From Lentimonas sp. CC4 (GTDB lineage Bacteria; Verrucomicrobiota; Verrucomicrobiia; Opitutales; Coraliomargaritaceae): a stretch of DNA of 64,000 nt. The translations under genes were made by a program, and so were the position numbers. Below the pieces are notes generated by a model. It did not search any database, was not told the DNA's origin, and was given only the letters and a program-made list of their open reading frames with translations. Position 1 is the stretch's first letter. The number at the start of each line of letters is the position of its first letter. The stretch spans positions 2,132,001 to 2,196,000 of the forward strand of contig NZ_CACVBO010000001.1 in assembly GCF_902728235.1 (NCBI RefSeq), in the 5' to 3' direction. This document shows, piece after piece, positions 34,710-43,370 of this stretch.

Positions 34710-35159
34710 TTACTCTGCGTTGTCGGTCGGAATCTTATTCTCGACTGGTAGCACGAGGAGTGGGGTCTTGGATTTGACCCAGATATTCTGCTCTTTAAAG
34801 AATTTTGCAGGGATGACTTCGCAGGCTTCGCCGACGGTTTCGACAGGCATGCGGATACCTTTGGGCGTGGTGTTAAATTCGTGTGCCGCGCTGTGGATGC
34901 GCCCTGGTGAGGTGGCGAGGTCGTCATCTTCAGGGATTTGAGCGATCCAGCCGACGATGTCTTTTTCCTTATAGATGCCATCGGGATCGGAGATCATGAT
35001 GACGTTTTGCTTCTTCACTGGTGGTGGGCGAAGTGCCTTTTCTTCTTCTTCAGCTTTGAGTTCGAGCTCAATTTCTTGCATGATGCCGGCGATCTTGCGG
35101 ATGTCGGGCTCATTACGTTGAAGGATGAATTTGAGGGTTTCGATATCGATCTTAGGCAT
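34710..35159 (-). CDS. Unknown protein in the sodN operon
   Basis: 149 aa, no signal peptide. A helical, acidic N-terminal half (IDIETLKFILQRNEPDIRK, then EIELELKAEEEEKA) and a beta-rich C-terminal half (VIMISDPDGIYKEKDIVGW; KTPLLVLPVENK). No family recognised. Tightly linked upstream of sodN, so a role in nickel delivery, maturation or regulation is possible (inference). A 7-nt repeat array lies just before its start. Confidence 0.6.
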   Translation of the reverse strand: MPKIDIETLKFILQRNEPDIRKIAGIMQEIELELKAEEEEKALRPPPVKKQNVIMISDPDGIYKEKDIVGWIAQIPEDDDLATSPGRIHSAAHEFNTTPKGIRMPVETVGEACEVIPAKFFKEQNIWVKSKTPLLVLPVENKIPTDNAE

Positions 35160-35162
35160 GGT

Positions 35163-35206
35163 AAGGAAGTGAGACTTGAGATTTGAAAGCTGAGACTTGA
35201 GAGAAG
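35163..35206. repeat. GAGACTTGAG array, short copy
   Basis: gtgagacttgagatttgaaa gctgagacttgagag: about five units, immediately upstream of the gene at 34710-35159, where promoter or leader would lie. Confidence 0.65.
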
Positions 35207-35265
35207 TTAAGAGCGTGCTATCAGGCGGAGAATTTTGGTGTCGGGCAATCGAAAAGTGCGTGAAC

Positions 35266-38200
35266 TTACTTTTCGTAGATCAGTTCGGCTTCATCGAGGG
35301 ATCTGCCAAAGGCGTCCATCGATTCGATGAAGGTGTAATTGGGTGTCGCTCCCCAGTCCCACGTCTTGCCTAGGATATAGTGGCGCACTGTCAGCGTATC
35401 ATCATCGCTTACGGGAATACTGACGGCATCGGATACGGTGCTGATGACGGCTGCGGCCATATCGCCATTGTGTTGCAGTTGGCTGATAACGATGAGGCTT
35501 TCGTTGGTGCGATAGACTTTCTCGATTTCGATGCCCCACCCTGCGTCGGGTGCGTCGAGTCGCACGGAGAGTGATTGTTGCTCTAGTATGGTGGTGGGTT
35601 CTTCGGTTCGCGGCTCTTCGAGTGAGCCTGCGATCACGAGTTTGTTGAGCTCGGGATTTAGGTGTTTGCGAATCGTGGAGTTCACCTGCTTCGCGGTGAC
35701 GGATTGTAGGCGCTTTGGGTATTCGTCGATGTATTCTGCAGGGAGTCCGCGTTGCATGAAGCTGAGCACTTGGCCTGCGACTCTACCAGTGGTAGAGAGG
35801 CCTACGAGGTAGGAGCCAGAGAGCGTTTCGATGGCTCTGTGCGCTTCATCTTCGTTGATACCTTGCTCATACCAGTCGGTGAGGACGGATTCGGTGGCTT
35901 CGAGGCCTTGATCAAGGAGCGCTGGCGAGAAGCTTGCGCTTAGGCCCCAGTTGCCGGGAGTCAGAATGTCGCCCGAGTGGGTGGAGTGGATGCTGTAGGT
36001 GAGGCCTTGCTTCTTGCGCACTTCTTGCATGAGGCGGGAATTGAAGCTGCCGCCGAGGATGTAGTTGCCGAGCATGAACGGGATATAATCGTCATCGGTG
36101 CGCTGCAGGCCGGTGTTTTGTGCATAACGCACTGCGACACTCGTCTTATCTGTGATGTAGATATGTTCAGATTGTTGGCTGTTTTCGAGTTGGTCGGGCT
36201 GCTTGGTAGGGTAGTCTACGCCGCCGGTCCAGCCGTCGAAGGCAAATTCGACTGCAGCTGTGAGTTGCTCGAAGTCAATGTCGCCAGCGAAGACGAGGCG
36301 CATGGATTGTGGGCCGTAGTGATCGGCGTGGAATTGTGCGATGTCTTCGATCGTCGTGCTTTTTAGGTCTTCGAGGAGCACTTCGATCTCATCTGTGTAG
36401 TTCGGGTGGCCTTTCGGGTAAAGGAGGCGGGCGATTTGAGCGTCGGCTCTGTAATCGGGGTTGTCGATGGCTTGGAGGTAGCCTGCGGTTTGGCGACTTT
36501 TCAAGGTTTCGAGGACTTCGGCATCGAATGCTGGTTCGCGAAGTTGCTCGGCGAGTAGCCCCATGATTGCACCGGCGTCTGCACGTAGAAATTTACCAGA
36601 GAATTCGAGGCTGTGTGCGCTGGCGTTGAAGCTGATGTTTGCTCCTAGGTTATCGAGGCGTTCGGCGATGGCGAAGCGATCGTTGCGCTTGGTGCCTTTG
36701 TCGAGCATGGCAGCCGTGAGGCCTGCGAGTGCGGGCGCATCGGTAGGACTGAGTGTTTCGCCTGCGGCAAAGCTGCCCACGAAAGAGACGACGTCTTTGA
36801 TCGGCATATCGATTGCAATCAGTTCGATGCCGCCGACGGTGGCGCGTTGCATATGGCTAGAGAAATCGACGAGTGGAGCAGTTGTAGTGACTCCGGCAGC
36901 TGTTGCCACCGCTTCTGCTGAGTTGTGTAGTGGGCCGTAAATGGCGGGATCGCGGAAGTAGCGCGGGCCGTGGTGAGCGTGGTTTGTGAGTTGTGCGACG
37001 GTGCTTGAATTTTGCGGAACGAACCAGCCAGTTGTGCTGTTGTTGCGGATGAAGTATTTTGCGGCGACGCGTTGAATGTCAGCGGTGGTAACTTTCTGTA
37101 TCGCTTTGGGCAGGTTGACGTAAGTCGTCCAGTCGCCCATGGCGATGGCTTCATTGATCTGGTCGGCGATAGCGTAGGGGCCGTCGCGTCCATAAACCGT
37201 GTTGGCTTGGATGACGGCCTTGGCACGTGCGAGCTCGTCTTCTGTCACGCCGCCGCTGATGAGTTTTTTAATTTCGTCGAGTATGATGGATTCGGTTTCT
37301 TCGTGAGTCGCCTCGGGGGTGAGGAAGGCTGCGAGTATGAAGAGGCCGGGGTCGCGAAGTTGTGGCGCGTAGGTGAACGTCGCGCTGGCTTTGCCCTGGT
37401 CTTCGAGTGCGCGGTAGAGGCGCCCAGTCTTATCAGCACCGAGTATTTGCTCGATCAGCGTGAGTGCTGCCCAGTCAGTGTTGGCACCTTCGGGGGCTTT
37501 AAAGCCAGTCATGACGACGCCGACCTGACCTGTGCGTTCGATTATTAAACGGCGCGGGCCGAGTTGCTTGGGTTCGGTGGTTTCAACGGTGGGTATTGGG
37601 TTGGGCGCTGTCGGCACGGCGCCGTAGAATTCTTTGACGGATTCGAGAGTGGCATCCATGTCGAAGCCGCCGATCACGGTGAGCACCGCGTTTTCCGGCC
37701 AGTAGAAGTCGTTATAAAACGCGCGCAGCTTCTCTGGGGAAGTGTTCTCGATGTCTGAGCGCCAGCCGATTGTCGGGTGCGAATAGGGATGGGCGACGAA
37801 TGCTGCAGCATAGACCTCTTTGATTAAGGTGCTGACTGGATTGTTTTCGCCGCGTTCATACTCGTTGCGCACGACGGTCATTTCCGACGCGAGATCCTCT
37901 TCGCGGATGCGAAGGTTACGCATACGGTCGGCCTCTAGCTCGATGGCGCGTGAGACATACTCGCTTGGTAGCGTGGCGTAGTAGTTGGTGCGGTCGAAGT
38001 AAGTAGTGGCGTTTGAGCGTGCGCCGATACGCTCCATGACGCTGGAGTAGTCGGAGCCATTCTCGCTATTAAAGCGATCCGTGCCTTTAAACATCATATG
38101 CTCTAAAATGTGAGTGGCTCCCGTCGTTCCTGTCACTTCGTTGCGAGCGCCGACGTTGTAGGTCACCATAACCGTAGCGACTGGCAGACCTTCGTTGGGC

Positions 38201-38349
38201 ATGAGGAGCACGCGCAGTCCGTTCTCGCTGAGTTTGTATTCCTGTATCTCGTCCAGGGTTTGAACGTGTTCAATTCCTTCGGGGAGCGCCGACAGGGAGG
38301 AGCAAAGGGCAAATGTGCAAGTCGTAGTTAAGGCAGTAAAGAGCTTCAT
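35266..38349 (-). CDS. M16-family zinc peptidase, double-domain
   Basis: 1027 aa with a signal peptide (residues 1-21). Two M16 halves. The first keeps the inverted zinc motif H80-ILE-H84 with the downstream Glu in VVRNEYERGEN. The second (from about residue 510) lacks the HxxEH and is the inactive partner, as in PqqL/insulinase-type proteins. Likely periplasmic, degrading peptides or processing a substrate. No pqq genes here. Length is typical of the family. Confidence 0.9.
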   Translation of the reverse strand: MKLFTALTTTCTFALCSSLSALPEGIEHVQTLDEIQEYKLSENGLRVLLMPNEGLPVATVMVTYNVGARNEVTGTTGATHILEHMMFKGTDRFNSENGSDYSSVMERIGARSNATTYFDRTNYYATLPSEYVSRAIELEADRMRNLRIREEDLASEMTVVRNEYERGENNPVSTLIKEVYAAAFVAHPYSHPTIGWRSDIENTSPEKLRAFYNDFYWPENAVLTVIGGFDMDATLESVKEFYGAVPTAPNPIPTVETTEPKQLGPRRLIIERTGQVGVVMTGFKAPEGANTDWAALTLIEQILGADKTGRLYRALEDQGKASATFTYAPQLRDPGLFILAAFLTPEATHEETESIILDEIKKLISGGVTEDELARAKAVIQANTVYGRDGPYAIADQINEAIAMGDWTTYVNLPKAIQKVTTADIQRVAAKYFIRNNSTTGWFVPQNSSTVAQLTNHAHHGPRYFRDPAIYGPLHNSAEAVATAAGVTTTAPLVDFSSHMQRATVGGIELIAIDMPIKDVVSFVGSFAAGETLSPTDAPALAGLTAAMLDKGTKRNDRFAIAERLDNLGANISFNASAHSLEFSGKFLRADAGAIMGLLAEQLREPAFDAEVLETLKSRQTAGYLQAIDNPDYRADAQIARLLYPKGHPNYTDEIEVLLEDLKSTTIEDIAQFHADHYGPQSMRLVFAGDIDFEQLTAAVEFAFDGWTGGVDYPTKQPDQLENSQQSEHIYITDKTSVAVRYAQNTGLQRTDDDYIPFMLGNYILGGSFNSRLMQEVRKKQGLTYSIHSTHSGDILTPGNWGLSASFSPALLDQGLEATESVLTDWYEQGINEDEAHRAIETLSGSYLVGLSTTGRVAGQVLSFMQRGLPAEYIDEYPKRLQSVTAKQVNSTIRKHLNPELNKLVIAGSLEEPRTEEPTTILEQQSLSVRLDAPDAGWGIEIEKVYRTNESLIVISQLQHNGDMAAAVISTVSDAVSIPVSDDDTLTVRHYILGKTWDWGATPNYTFIESMDAFGRSLDEAELIYEK

Positions 38350-38457
38350 AGTTTGAATTGAATGGAGTCAATCAGTGGGCAGTAAAAGTTCCGATCGAAT
38401 TACTGCAAGCACCGCGCGAATTCTTCGGCACTTTATTCGCGTAGAAGATTGGGCACA

Positions 38458-38490
38458 AAAAAACGAATGCCTGTGAGGGCATTCGTTTTG
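38458..38490 (-). terminator. Terminator of the LysR gene
   Basis: AAAACGAATGCC / GGGCATTCGTTTT stem, followed on the minus strand by a T-run. Confidence 0.85.
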
Positions 38491-38496
38491 TATAAA

Positions 38497-38685
38497 CCTT
38501 AAAAGAGTCGTTAGGAGCTGTATGTCAGTGTTTTATGAAGAATCTTCGATTCGCCAAATGGCTTCGCCCTTCGGTTGCACCTAAGGGCATAATGAAGTGT
38601 CGCTGCGCTCGGTAGGCGACCGGGAATGCTCTCGCAAGCGCTTCATTACCAAGGGCTAACTCCTAACTCCTGAATCTAGGATAAA
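38497..38685. repeat. AAAAGAGTCGTTAGGAGC dispersed repeat, copy 1
   Basis: About 190 bp: begins ccttaaaagagtcgttagga, contains cttcgattcgccaaatggct and gtgtcgctgcgctcggtagg, ends tcctgaatctaggataaa. Second copy at 51117-51346 is nearly identical except for a 40-bp insertion near the end. Confidence 0.85.
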
Positions 38686-38700
38686 GAACTGAAGCGTTCG

Positions 38701-39639
38701 CTATTTCGCGTCGTCGCCTAGGTCGGCGATCTCTGCTTCGACTTGTTCGAGGCGGTTGAGGTCTTTCGAGGTTAAGAGATCGATCAGTTTTTTGATCGCT
38801 GGTGTGAGCACGCGGCCCTTGCGATGAATGAGTGCAAGCGGACGTTTGTAAGTCTTGTTCTTGAACTTGAGGACTTTGAGCAAGCCTTGGGCTTCTTCGC
38901 GCACCACAGTGGTCTGGGGAAGGATCGCGATACCAGCGTTGATCTCGACGGCGCGTTTGACGGTTTCGACGTTATCAAACTCCATGACTGGCTCATTCTC
39001 GATCTCAGCTTCCTTAAAAATGATATCGGTTGCTTTACGAGTCGGGATGTCTGGCTCGAATCCAATGAATTTCTGACCAGCGACTTCTTGAATATCGACA
39101 CTCTTGAGCTTCGCGAACGGGTGTTCTGGGCTCACGACGAGCACGAGCACGTCGTCGTGGAACGGAAGGACTTCCAGTTGTTTGTGCTTTTGTGGGTATG
39201 CAATGAGGCCGAGGTCGATCGAATTGGTAAGGATATCTTCATAGACCATGTTGGCTCGGCGATACTCCACGCGTATGTTCACCTCAGGGAACTTCGCTAG
39301 GAAGACTTTCACGTATGGCGGCAATTCGTGCAGCCCGATACTATAGACGGTGGAAATGTGGATCGTGCCGCTGATGACCTTCTTCATCTCCTGCAACTCG
39401 CTGTTTAGCTTGTCGTAGAGGTAGAGGATCTCTTTGGCTGATTCGAAGAGCTTTTTACCTTCGCGTGTGAGGCGGAATTGCTTCTGGCTACGATCAACAA
39501 TGAGAATATTGAAATGCTTCTCCATTGCTCGTAGTTGTTGGCTTACGGCAGATTGTGTGATTCCGTTTAACTTTGCGGCTCGCGAGAAGCTTTCGCTCTC
39601 TACAAGGTCGGAAAAAATCTTAAAGTTTTCAATGTGCAT
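38701..39639 (-). CDS. LysR-family transcriptional regulator
   Basis: 312 aa from the ATG at 39639, chosen because the winged helix begins there (NFKIFSDLVESESFSRAAKL, GITQSAVSQQLRAMEKHF). C-terminal two-lobe effector domain from about residue 90, with the usual VYSIGLHELPPYV and GLIAYPQKHKQ segments. Resembles CysB/CbbR-type members; target genes unknown. Divergent from the PLPBP gene, whose promoter it may share. Confidence 0.9.
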   Translation of the reverse strand: MHIENFKIFSDLVESESFSRAAKLNGITQSAVSQQLRAMEKHFNILIVDRSQKQFRLTREGKKLFESAKEILYLYDKLNSELQEMKKVISGTIHISTVYSIGLHELPPYVKVFLAKFPEVNIRVEYRRANMVYEDILTNSIDLGLIAYPQKHKQLEVLPFHDDVLVLVVSPEHPFAKLKSVDIQEVAGQKFIGFEPDIPTRKATDIIFKEAEIENEPVMEFDNVETVKRAVEINAGIAILPQTTVVREEAQGLLKVLKFKNKTYKRPLALIHRKGRVLTPAIKKLIDLLTSKDLNRLEQVEAEIADLGDDAK

Positions 39640-39732
39640 ATTTAATGGTATAACAGTATCTAATGGAAAAGCAATATCATAAAAAGCATTTCTTATTTTA
39701 AATTCTACGAGTAACACATTTGCTAATAGGCT

Positions 39733-40428
39733 ATGATTTCATTTGAAAGTTTTGAGGGTAATTTGAGGGATGTGAACTCCCGTATTGAGACTGCGTGTCT
39801 GGATGCGGGGCGTGATGTTGGCAGTGTTCAGTTGTTGCCTGTTACGAAGAACCATCCGGTGGATGCCGTGCTGTATGCCGCGCGTGCTGGGCTGACAGCG
39901 GTGGGAGAGAACCGCGTGCAGGAGGCTAGTGAGAAATATGCGATGCATCTTGCCGACGTGCGTTGGGAGTTGATTGGGCATTTGCAGACGAATAAGGCGA
40001 AGGATGCGGTGGCGATCTTTGATCGGGTGCAATCTGTGGATTCGCTCAAGCTGCTGAATCGTTTAAATCGTTGTGCGGAGCAGTTGGGGAAAACGCTATC
40101 AGTTTTACTACAATGCAATACGGGAGAGGATCCGAATAAGCACGGCTTCTGTGTTGGCGAGATGGAGGGTGCATTAGAAGCCGCACTGGCGGCAGCGAAT
40201 TTACAGGTCGATGGGTTGATGACGATTGCGCCGCTAGATGATAATCCAGATGTGGCAAAGGCAGCTTTCGAGGGCTTGCGTGACCTGCGAGATCGGTTAT
40301 CAGCGCAGTATGGATTACCTTTGGCTGAATTGTCTATGGGGATGACGGGAGATCTTGAAAGTGCGATTGCGGCCGGTTCTACGCAAATTCGTGTCGGCAC
40401 GGCGCTATATGGAGCTCGGGTGTATTAG
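39733..40428 (+). CDS. PLP homeostasis protein (YggS/PROSC)
   Basis: 231 aa single-domain TIM-barrel that binds PLP. Lys39 in LLPVTKNHP is the PLP lysine; GENRVQEASEKY, ELIGHLQTNKAK and SMGMTGDLESAIAAGSTQIR are family motifs. Keeps free PLP balanced; no enzymatic reaction known. Stand-alone or first gene before aroE, 167 bp away. Confidence 0.93.
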   Translation: MISFESFEGNLRDVNSRIETACLDAGRDVGSVQLLPVTKNHPVDAVLYAARAGLTAVGENRVQEASEKYAMHLADVRWELIGHLQTNKAKDAVAIFDRVQSVDSLKLLNRLNRCAEQLGKTLSVLLQCNTGEDPNKHGFCVGEMEGALEAALAAANLQVDGLMTIAPLDDNPDVAKAAFEGLRDLRDRLSAQYGLPLAELSMGMTGDLESAIAAGSTQIRVGTALYGARVY

Positions 40429-40595
40429 TGATTGTGAAGTGAGTGGCGGCGATTAGTGAAAGTGATAGGGCGCGGCAACGGGGCAGTCTGTGGTCCGGGG
40501 GTGTTGTAATTATTTCTTTCGGATTGGATGGAATCGTCTCGTCTCCATGTGAATTACAGAATTAGTTCGTAGACAGTTATCTTTATATTTACGCA

Positions 40596-41516
40596 GTGGA
40601 CACCGAAAAAACTTATACCCTCAGGGATCTAGAAGCGACCGAATTTAGCGGCACTCCGTTGGCCGTCATTGGGCATCCGATTAAGCACTCCGTTAGCCCA
40701 GCGATGCACAATGCTGCATTGGCTAAATTGAGAGAGGCGGATTCTCGCTTTGTTGATTGGGCCTATTACCGTTTTGATATTGCTCCGGAGGATTTTGCTC
40801 AGGCCTTGCCGCTGTTTCATCAGCGCAACTTTTTGGGGTTGAACCTTACGATTCCGCATAAGGTGCAGGCGATGGACTTGATTAAAGGCGTCTCGCCAGA
40901 TGCTGAGGTGGCGGGAGCAGTCAATACTTTGGTCTGGGGCGAGTTGGGCTATGATGGCTTTAATACCGATGGTTACGGACTCTCGAAGGCGTTGGAGTTG
41001 GATCTCGGAGTGAGTCTGAAGGGGGCGAATGTGATGCTACTCGGCTCGGGCGGAGCGGCGCGTGGTGCTGCGGTGCAGTGTGTGCTCGAAGAGTGCGCAC
41101 AATTATATGTGGGCAATCGCACACCCTCGCGCTTGCAAGAGTTGATGGATGTGATTGGTGGTATGTCCGGCGGAGAACGTGCGCAAACTTTTGCGTTTAG
41201 TCAGCTTCCAGAAGACCTGCCAGAACAGGGTGTGGTGGTGAATGCGACTTCGCTTGGCCTAAAGGAGGGAGACCCTGCGCCCATCGACGTGAGCCGACTT
41301 CCCTCCGGGTGGAAGGTCTATGATATGATCTATAATCCATTGACCGCTCTACTGGTGCAGGCGCATGCAGAGAATCTTCCAATCGCCAATGGGCTTTCGA
41401 TGCTGGTGCATCAAGGTGCCCGCTCTTTAGAAATTTGGTCGCACAGTGTGGTCGATGCGCATGCGATGATGACTGCCGCCTGTCACGCTTTGAACCTACC
41501 TCCACGTAATGATTGA
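40596..41516 (+). CDS. aroE: Shikimate dehydrogenase
   Basis: AroE, 306 aa, NADPH-dependent reduction of dehydroshikimate in aromatic amino acid synthesis. GTG start. Motifs: VIGHPIKHSVSPAMHNAA, NLTIPHK with the catalytic Lys, GFNTDG with the catalytic Asp, GSGGAARGA for the cofactor and YDMIYNPLTALL. The stop overlaps the prepilin peptidase start by 8 bp, an odd but common coupling. Confidence 0.95.
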   Translation: MDTEKTYTLRDLEATEFSGTPLAVIGHPIKHSVSPAMHNAALAKLREADSRFVDWAYYRFDIAPEDFAQALPLFHQRNFLGLNLTIPHKVQAMDLIKGVSPDAEVAGAVNTLVWGELGYDGFNTDGYGLSKALELDLGVSLKGANVMLLGSGGAARGAAVQCVLEECAQLYVGNRTPSRLQELMDVIGGMSGGERAQTFAFSQLPEDLPEQGVVVNATSLGLKEGDPAPIDVSRLPSGWKVYDMIYNPLTALLVQAHAENLPIANGLSMLVHQGARSLEIWSHSVVDAHAMMTAACHALNLPPRND

Positions 41517-42426
41517 GACTTTTTCATATATCAACGCCGACTTCCCTTGGTTTTTCGCGACCATCAGCTTTATTTTTGGAGCGATTACAGGCAGCTTTTT
41601 AAACGTCTGCATTTATCGTATCCCTGCGGAGCGCTCGGTGGTGTTTCCTGGGTCGACTTGTGCATGCGGGCAGGCAATCGCATGGTATAACAATATTCCG
41701 ATCCTGAGTTGGTTTATTCTACGCGGGCGAGCTCCTTGCTGTGGTGAGCGATTCAGTGTGCGTTATCCCGCGATCGAGATGCTTACAGGGGTTTTATTTT
41801 ATGTATGCTGGCTGATGCACCCTCCCGTTGTGGCGATCATTGGCTTTGTTTTTATTTCATTTTTGATCTGCTCCACGTTTATCGATTTCGATCATATGAT
41901 TATCCCTGATCGGTTCTCGATCGGTGGCATGGTGCTCGGTGTGGTGCTTTCTTTTTGTTTCCCCGCGCTGCATGGTGTGGAAGGTCAGCCGATTATGGAG
42001 AATGTTGAATCAGGCGTGCGTTCGATTGTCGGTGCCTTGGTCGGTGCAGGCTTGGTGTATTGGATCGCGGTGCTCGGTGAGATCGTGTTTCGAAAGCCAG
42101 CAATGGGGGAGGGGGATGTGAAGTTTGTTGGTTTTATCGGTGCGTTTTGCGGATGGCAGGGGGCGGTGTTTTCTATGTTTGGCGGCGCATTTATCGGCTC
42201 TATCGTGCTGTTGCCGCTGCTGTTGATTGGCCGTATTTTTGGTTGGAAACAGACGATTGGTAGTGATGAGGGTGAGGATGAAGAGGGCGAAGAGACGGTT
42301 GCATTCGGCTCACAGGTGCCTTTTGGACCGATGCTCGCGCTGGGTGGATTGGTTTATTTTCTAGGATTTGACTACTACGTGGATTGGTATTTTGCGGATT
42401 TTGTAGCCAACTTCTTTGGGCAGTAG
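41509..42426 (+). CDS. Prepilin peptidase / N-methyltransferase
   Basis: 305 aa, inner-membrane PilD/TcpA-type peptidase with six to eight helices. The cytoplasmic zinc-type loop has C51-x-C53 and C77-C78; aspartates of the active site are in FIDFDHMIIPD and GEGDVKF. It cleaves leader peptides of type IV pilin-like proteins. An acidic run (SDEGEDEEGEET) lies before the last helix. Overlaps aroE by 8 bp. Confidence 0.94.
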   Translation: MIETFSYINADFPWFFATISFIFGAITGSFLNVCIYRIPAERSVVFPGSTCACGQAIAWYNNIPILSWFILRGRAPCCGERFSVRYPAIEMLTGVLFYVCWLMHPPVVAIIGFVFISFLICSTFIDFDHMIIPDRFSIGGMVLGVVLSFCFPALHGVEGQPIMENVESGVRSIVGALVGAGLVYWIAVLGEIVFRKPAMGEGDVKFVGFIGAFCGWQGAVFSMFGGAFIGSIVLLPLLLIGRIFGWKQTIGSDEGEDEEGEETVAFGSQVPFGPMLALGGLVYFLGFDYYVDWYFADFVANFFGQ

Positions 42427-42494
42427 GTTCGTGCTATGGCCGATTAATTATTGTGAGTGGTGTGCAATCAACCGGTTCAGGAGAGTTCCTCATC

Positions 42495-43319
42495 GTGAGC
42501 ATGGCGTATTGCATGACTTGGGAGCTGACTGGCACGCGGGCAAAATACCATTGGTCGAAGATTCACGCATTGCTTGCTGGTGAGAATGGCCTGAGTGAAA
42601 GGCAACGTTGGGCGATTGAATTGTATGAGGAGGGGGCGCCGACAGCACAAGAAGAGCGCTCGATTCGTTCCCGCATTGATGCGTATTTGTTGCAGCCTCG
42701 GGATGTTGCCTATTTCCGGTGCGGTATTCTTAATTTATTACCTGATCAATTGCGCCGAGGCGCCGAGGCGCATAGTTTGATGCGTGGTCTGGTGTTGCCG
42801 TCGACCGAGTTTGGCTTGTTGAAGTCATGGGTGATGAGCTGGAAGAGCTCACGTGTTCAAGCGGCGCAGGCGCGTGTGTTGCCGCTGGCTGAACGCGAAG
42901 CAGATTTCGGTCACTTTTTAGAGCAGCCGCATTTTGTGGCGAGCTTCCGTAAGTTTTGGAGGGTTGCACCGAAATGTCGAAGTAATCGGCGCACACGTGT
43001 TTTAGTTTGTATTGGTGCAGCGCTGAGTCAGATGGTGCGCGTGGATGAGACAGTGGACTTTGATTTGTGGACGGATCGGTTGGCGGTCACGTGTCACTTT
43101 ACCGAGCAAACCCGAGTGGATCTGCGCTTGTTGATCGATGAAATGTCGAACGTCTCTTATGATTTGCAGGAATTAGCCTATCGCTTGTTTGTAGATGCGC
43201 GCGAAATCGACCAGCGGAATTTGCAGAGCTTTATGAATCATTACGGCGATGAGTTGTCTGCCTTGGCTCCAGAACTCGCGCGGAGTATGCAGTTTAATTC
43301 CAATGTCATGACATATTGA
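42495..43319 (+). CDS. Hypothetical protein
   Basis: 274 aa from the GTG at 42495 (AGGAG 11 nt upstream); an ATG at 42501 is an alternative. No signal peptide or membrane helix. Basic and helical, Arg/Leu-rich, with a few Cys. No family recognised. Follows prepilin peptidase by 68 bp on the same strand and may be co-transcribed. Confidence 0.6.
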   Translation: MSMAYCMTWELTGTRAKYHWSKIHALLAGENGLSERQRWAIELYEEGAPTAQEERSIRSRIDAYLLQPRDVAYFRCGILNLLPDQLRRGAEAHSLMRGLVLPSTEFGLLKSWVMSWKSSRVQAAQARVLPLAEREADFGHFLEQPHFVASFRKFWRVAPKCRSNRRTRVLVCIGAALSQMVRVDETVDFDLWTDRLAVTCHFTEQTRVDLRLLIDEMSNVSYDLQELAYRLFVDAREIDQRNLQSFMNHYGDELSALAPELARSMQFNSNVMTY

Positions 43320-43370
43320 AACATTTCGAATGGATCATTCGAGCTCCGCAAGGGGAACGGTCTGCCTGAT

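Larger units (their letters stand above)
38350..38700. other. Intergenic region of 351 bp with repeat
   Basis: Holds the LysR terminator at 38458-38490 and the repeat at 38497-38685. No gene seen. Confidence 0.55.
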
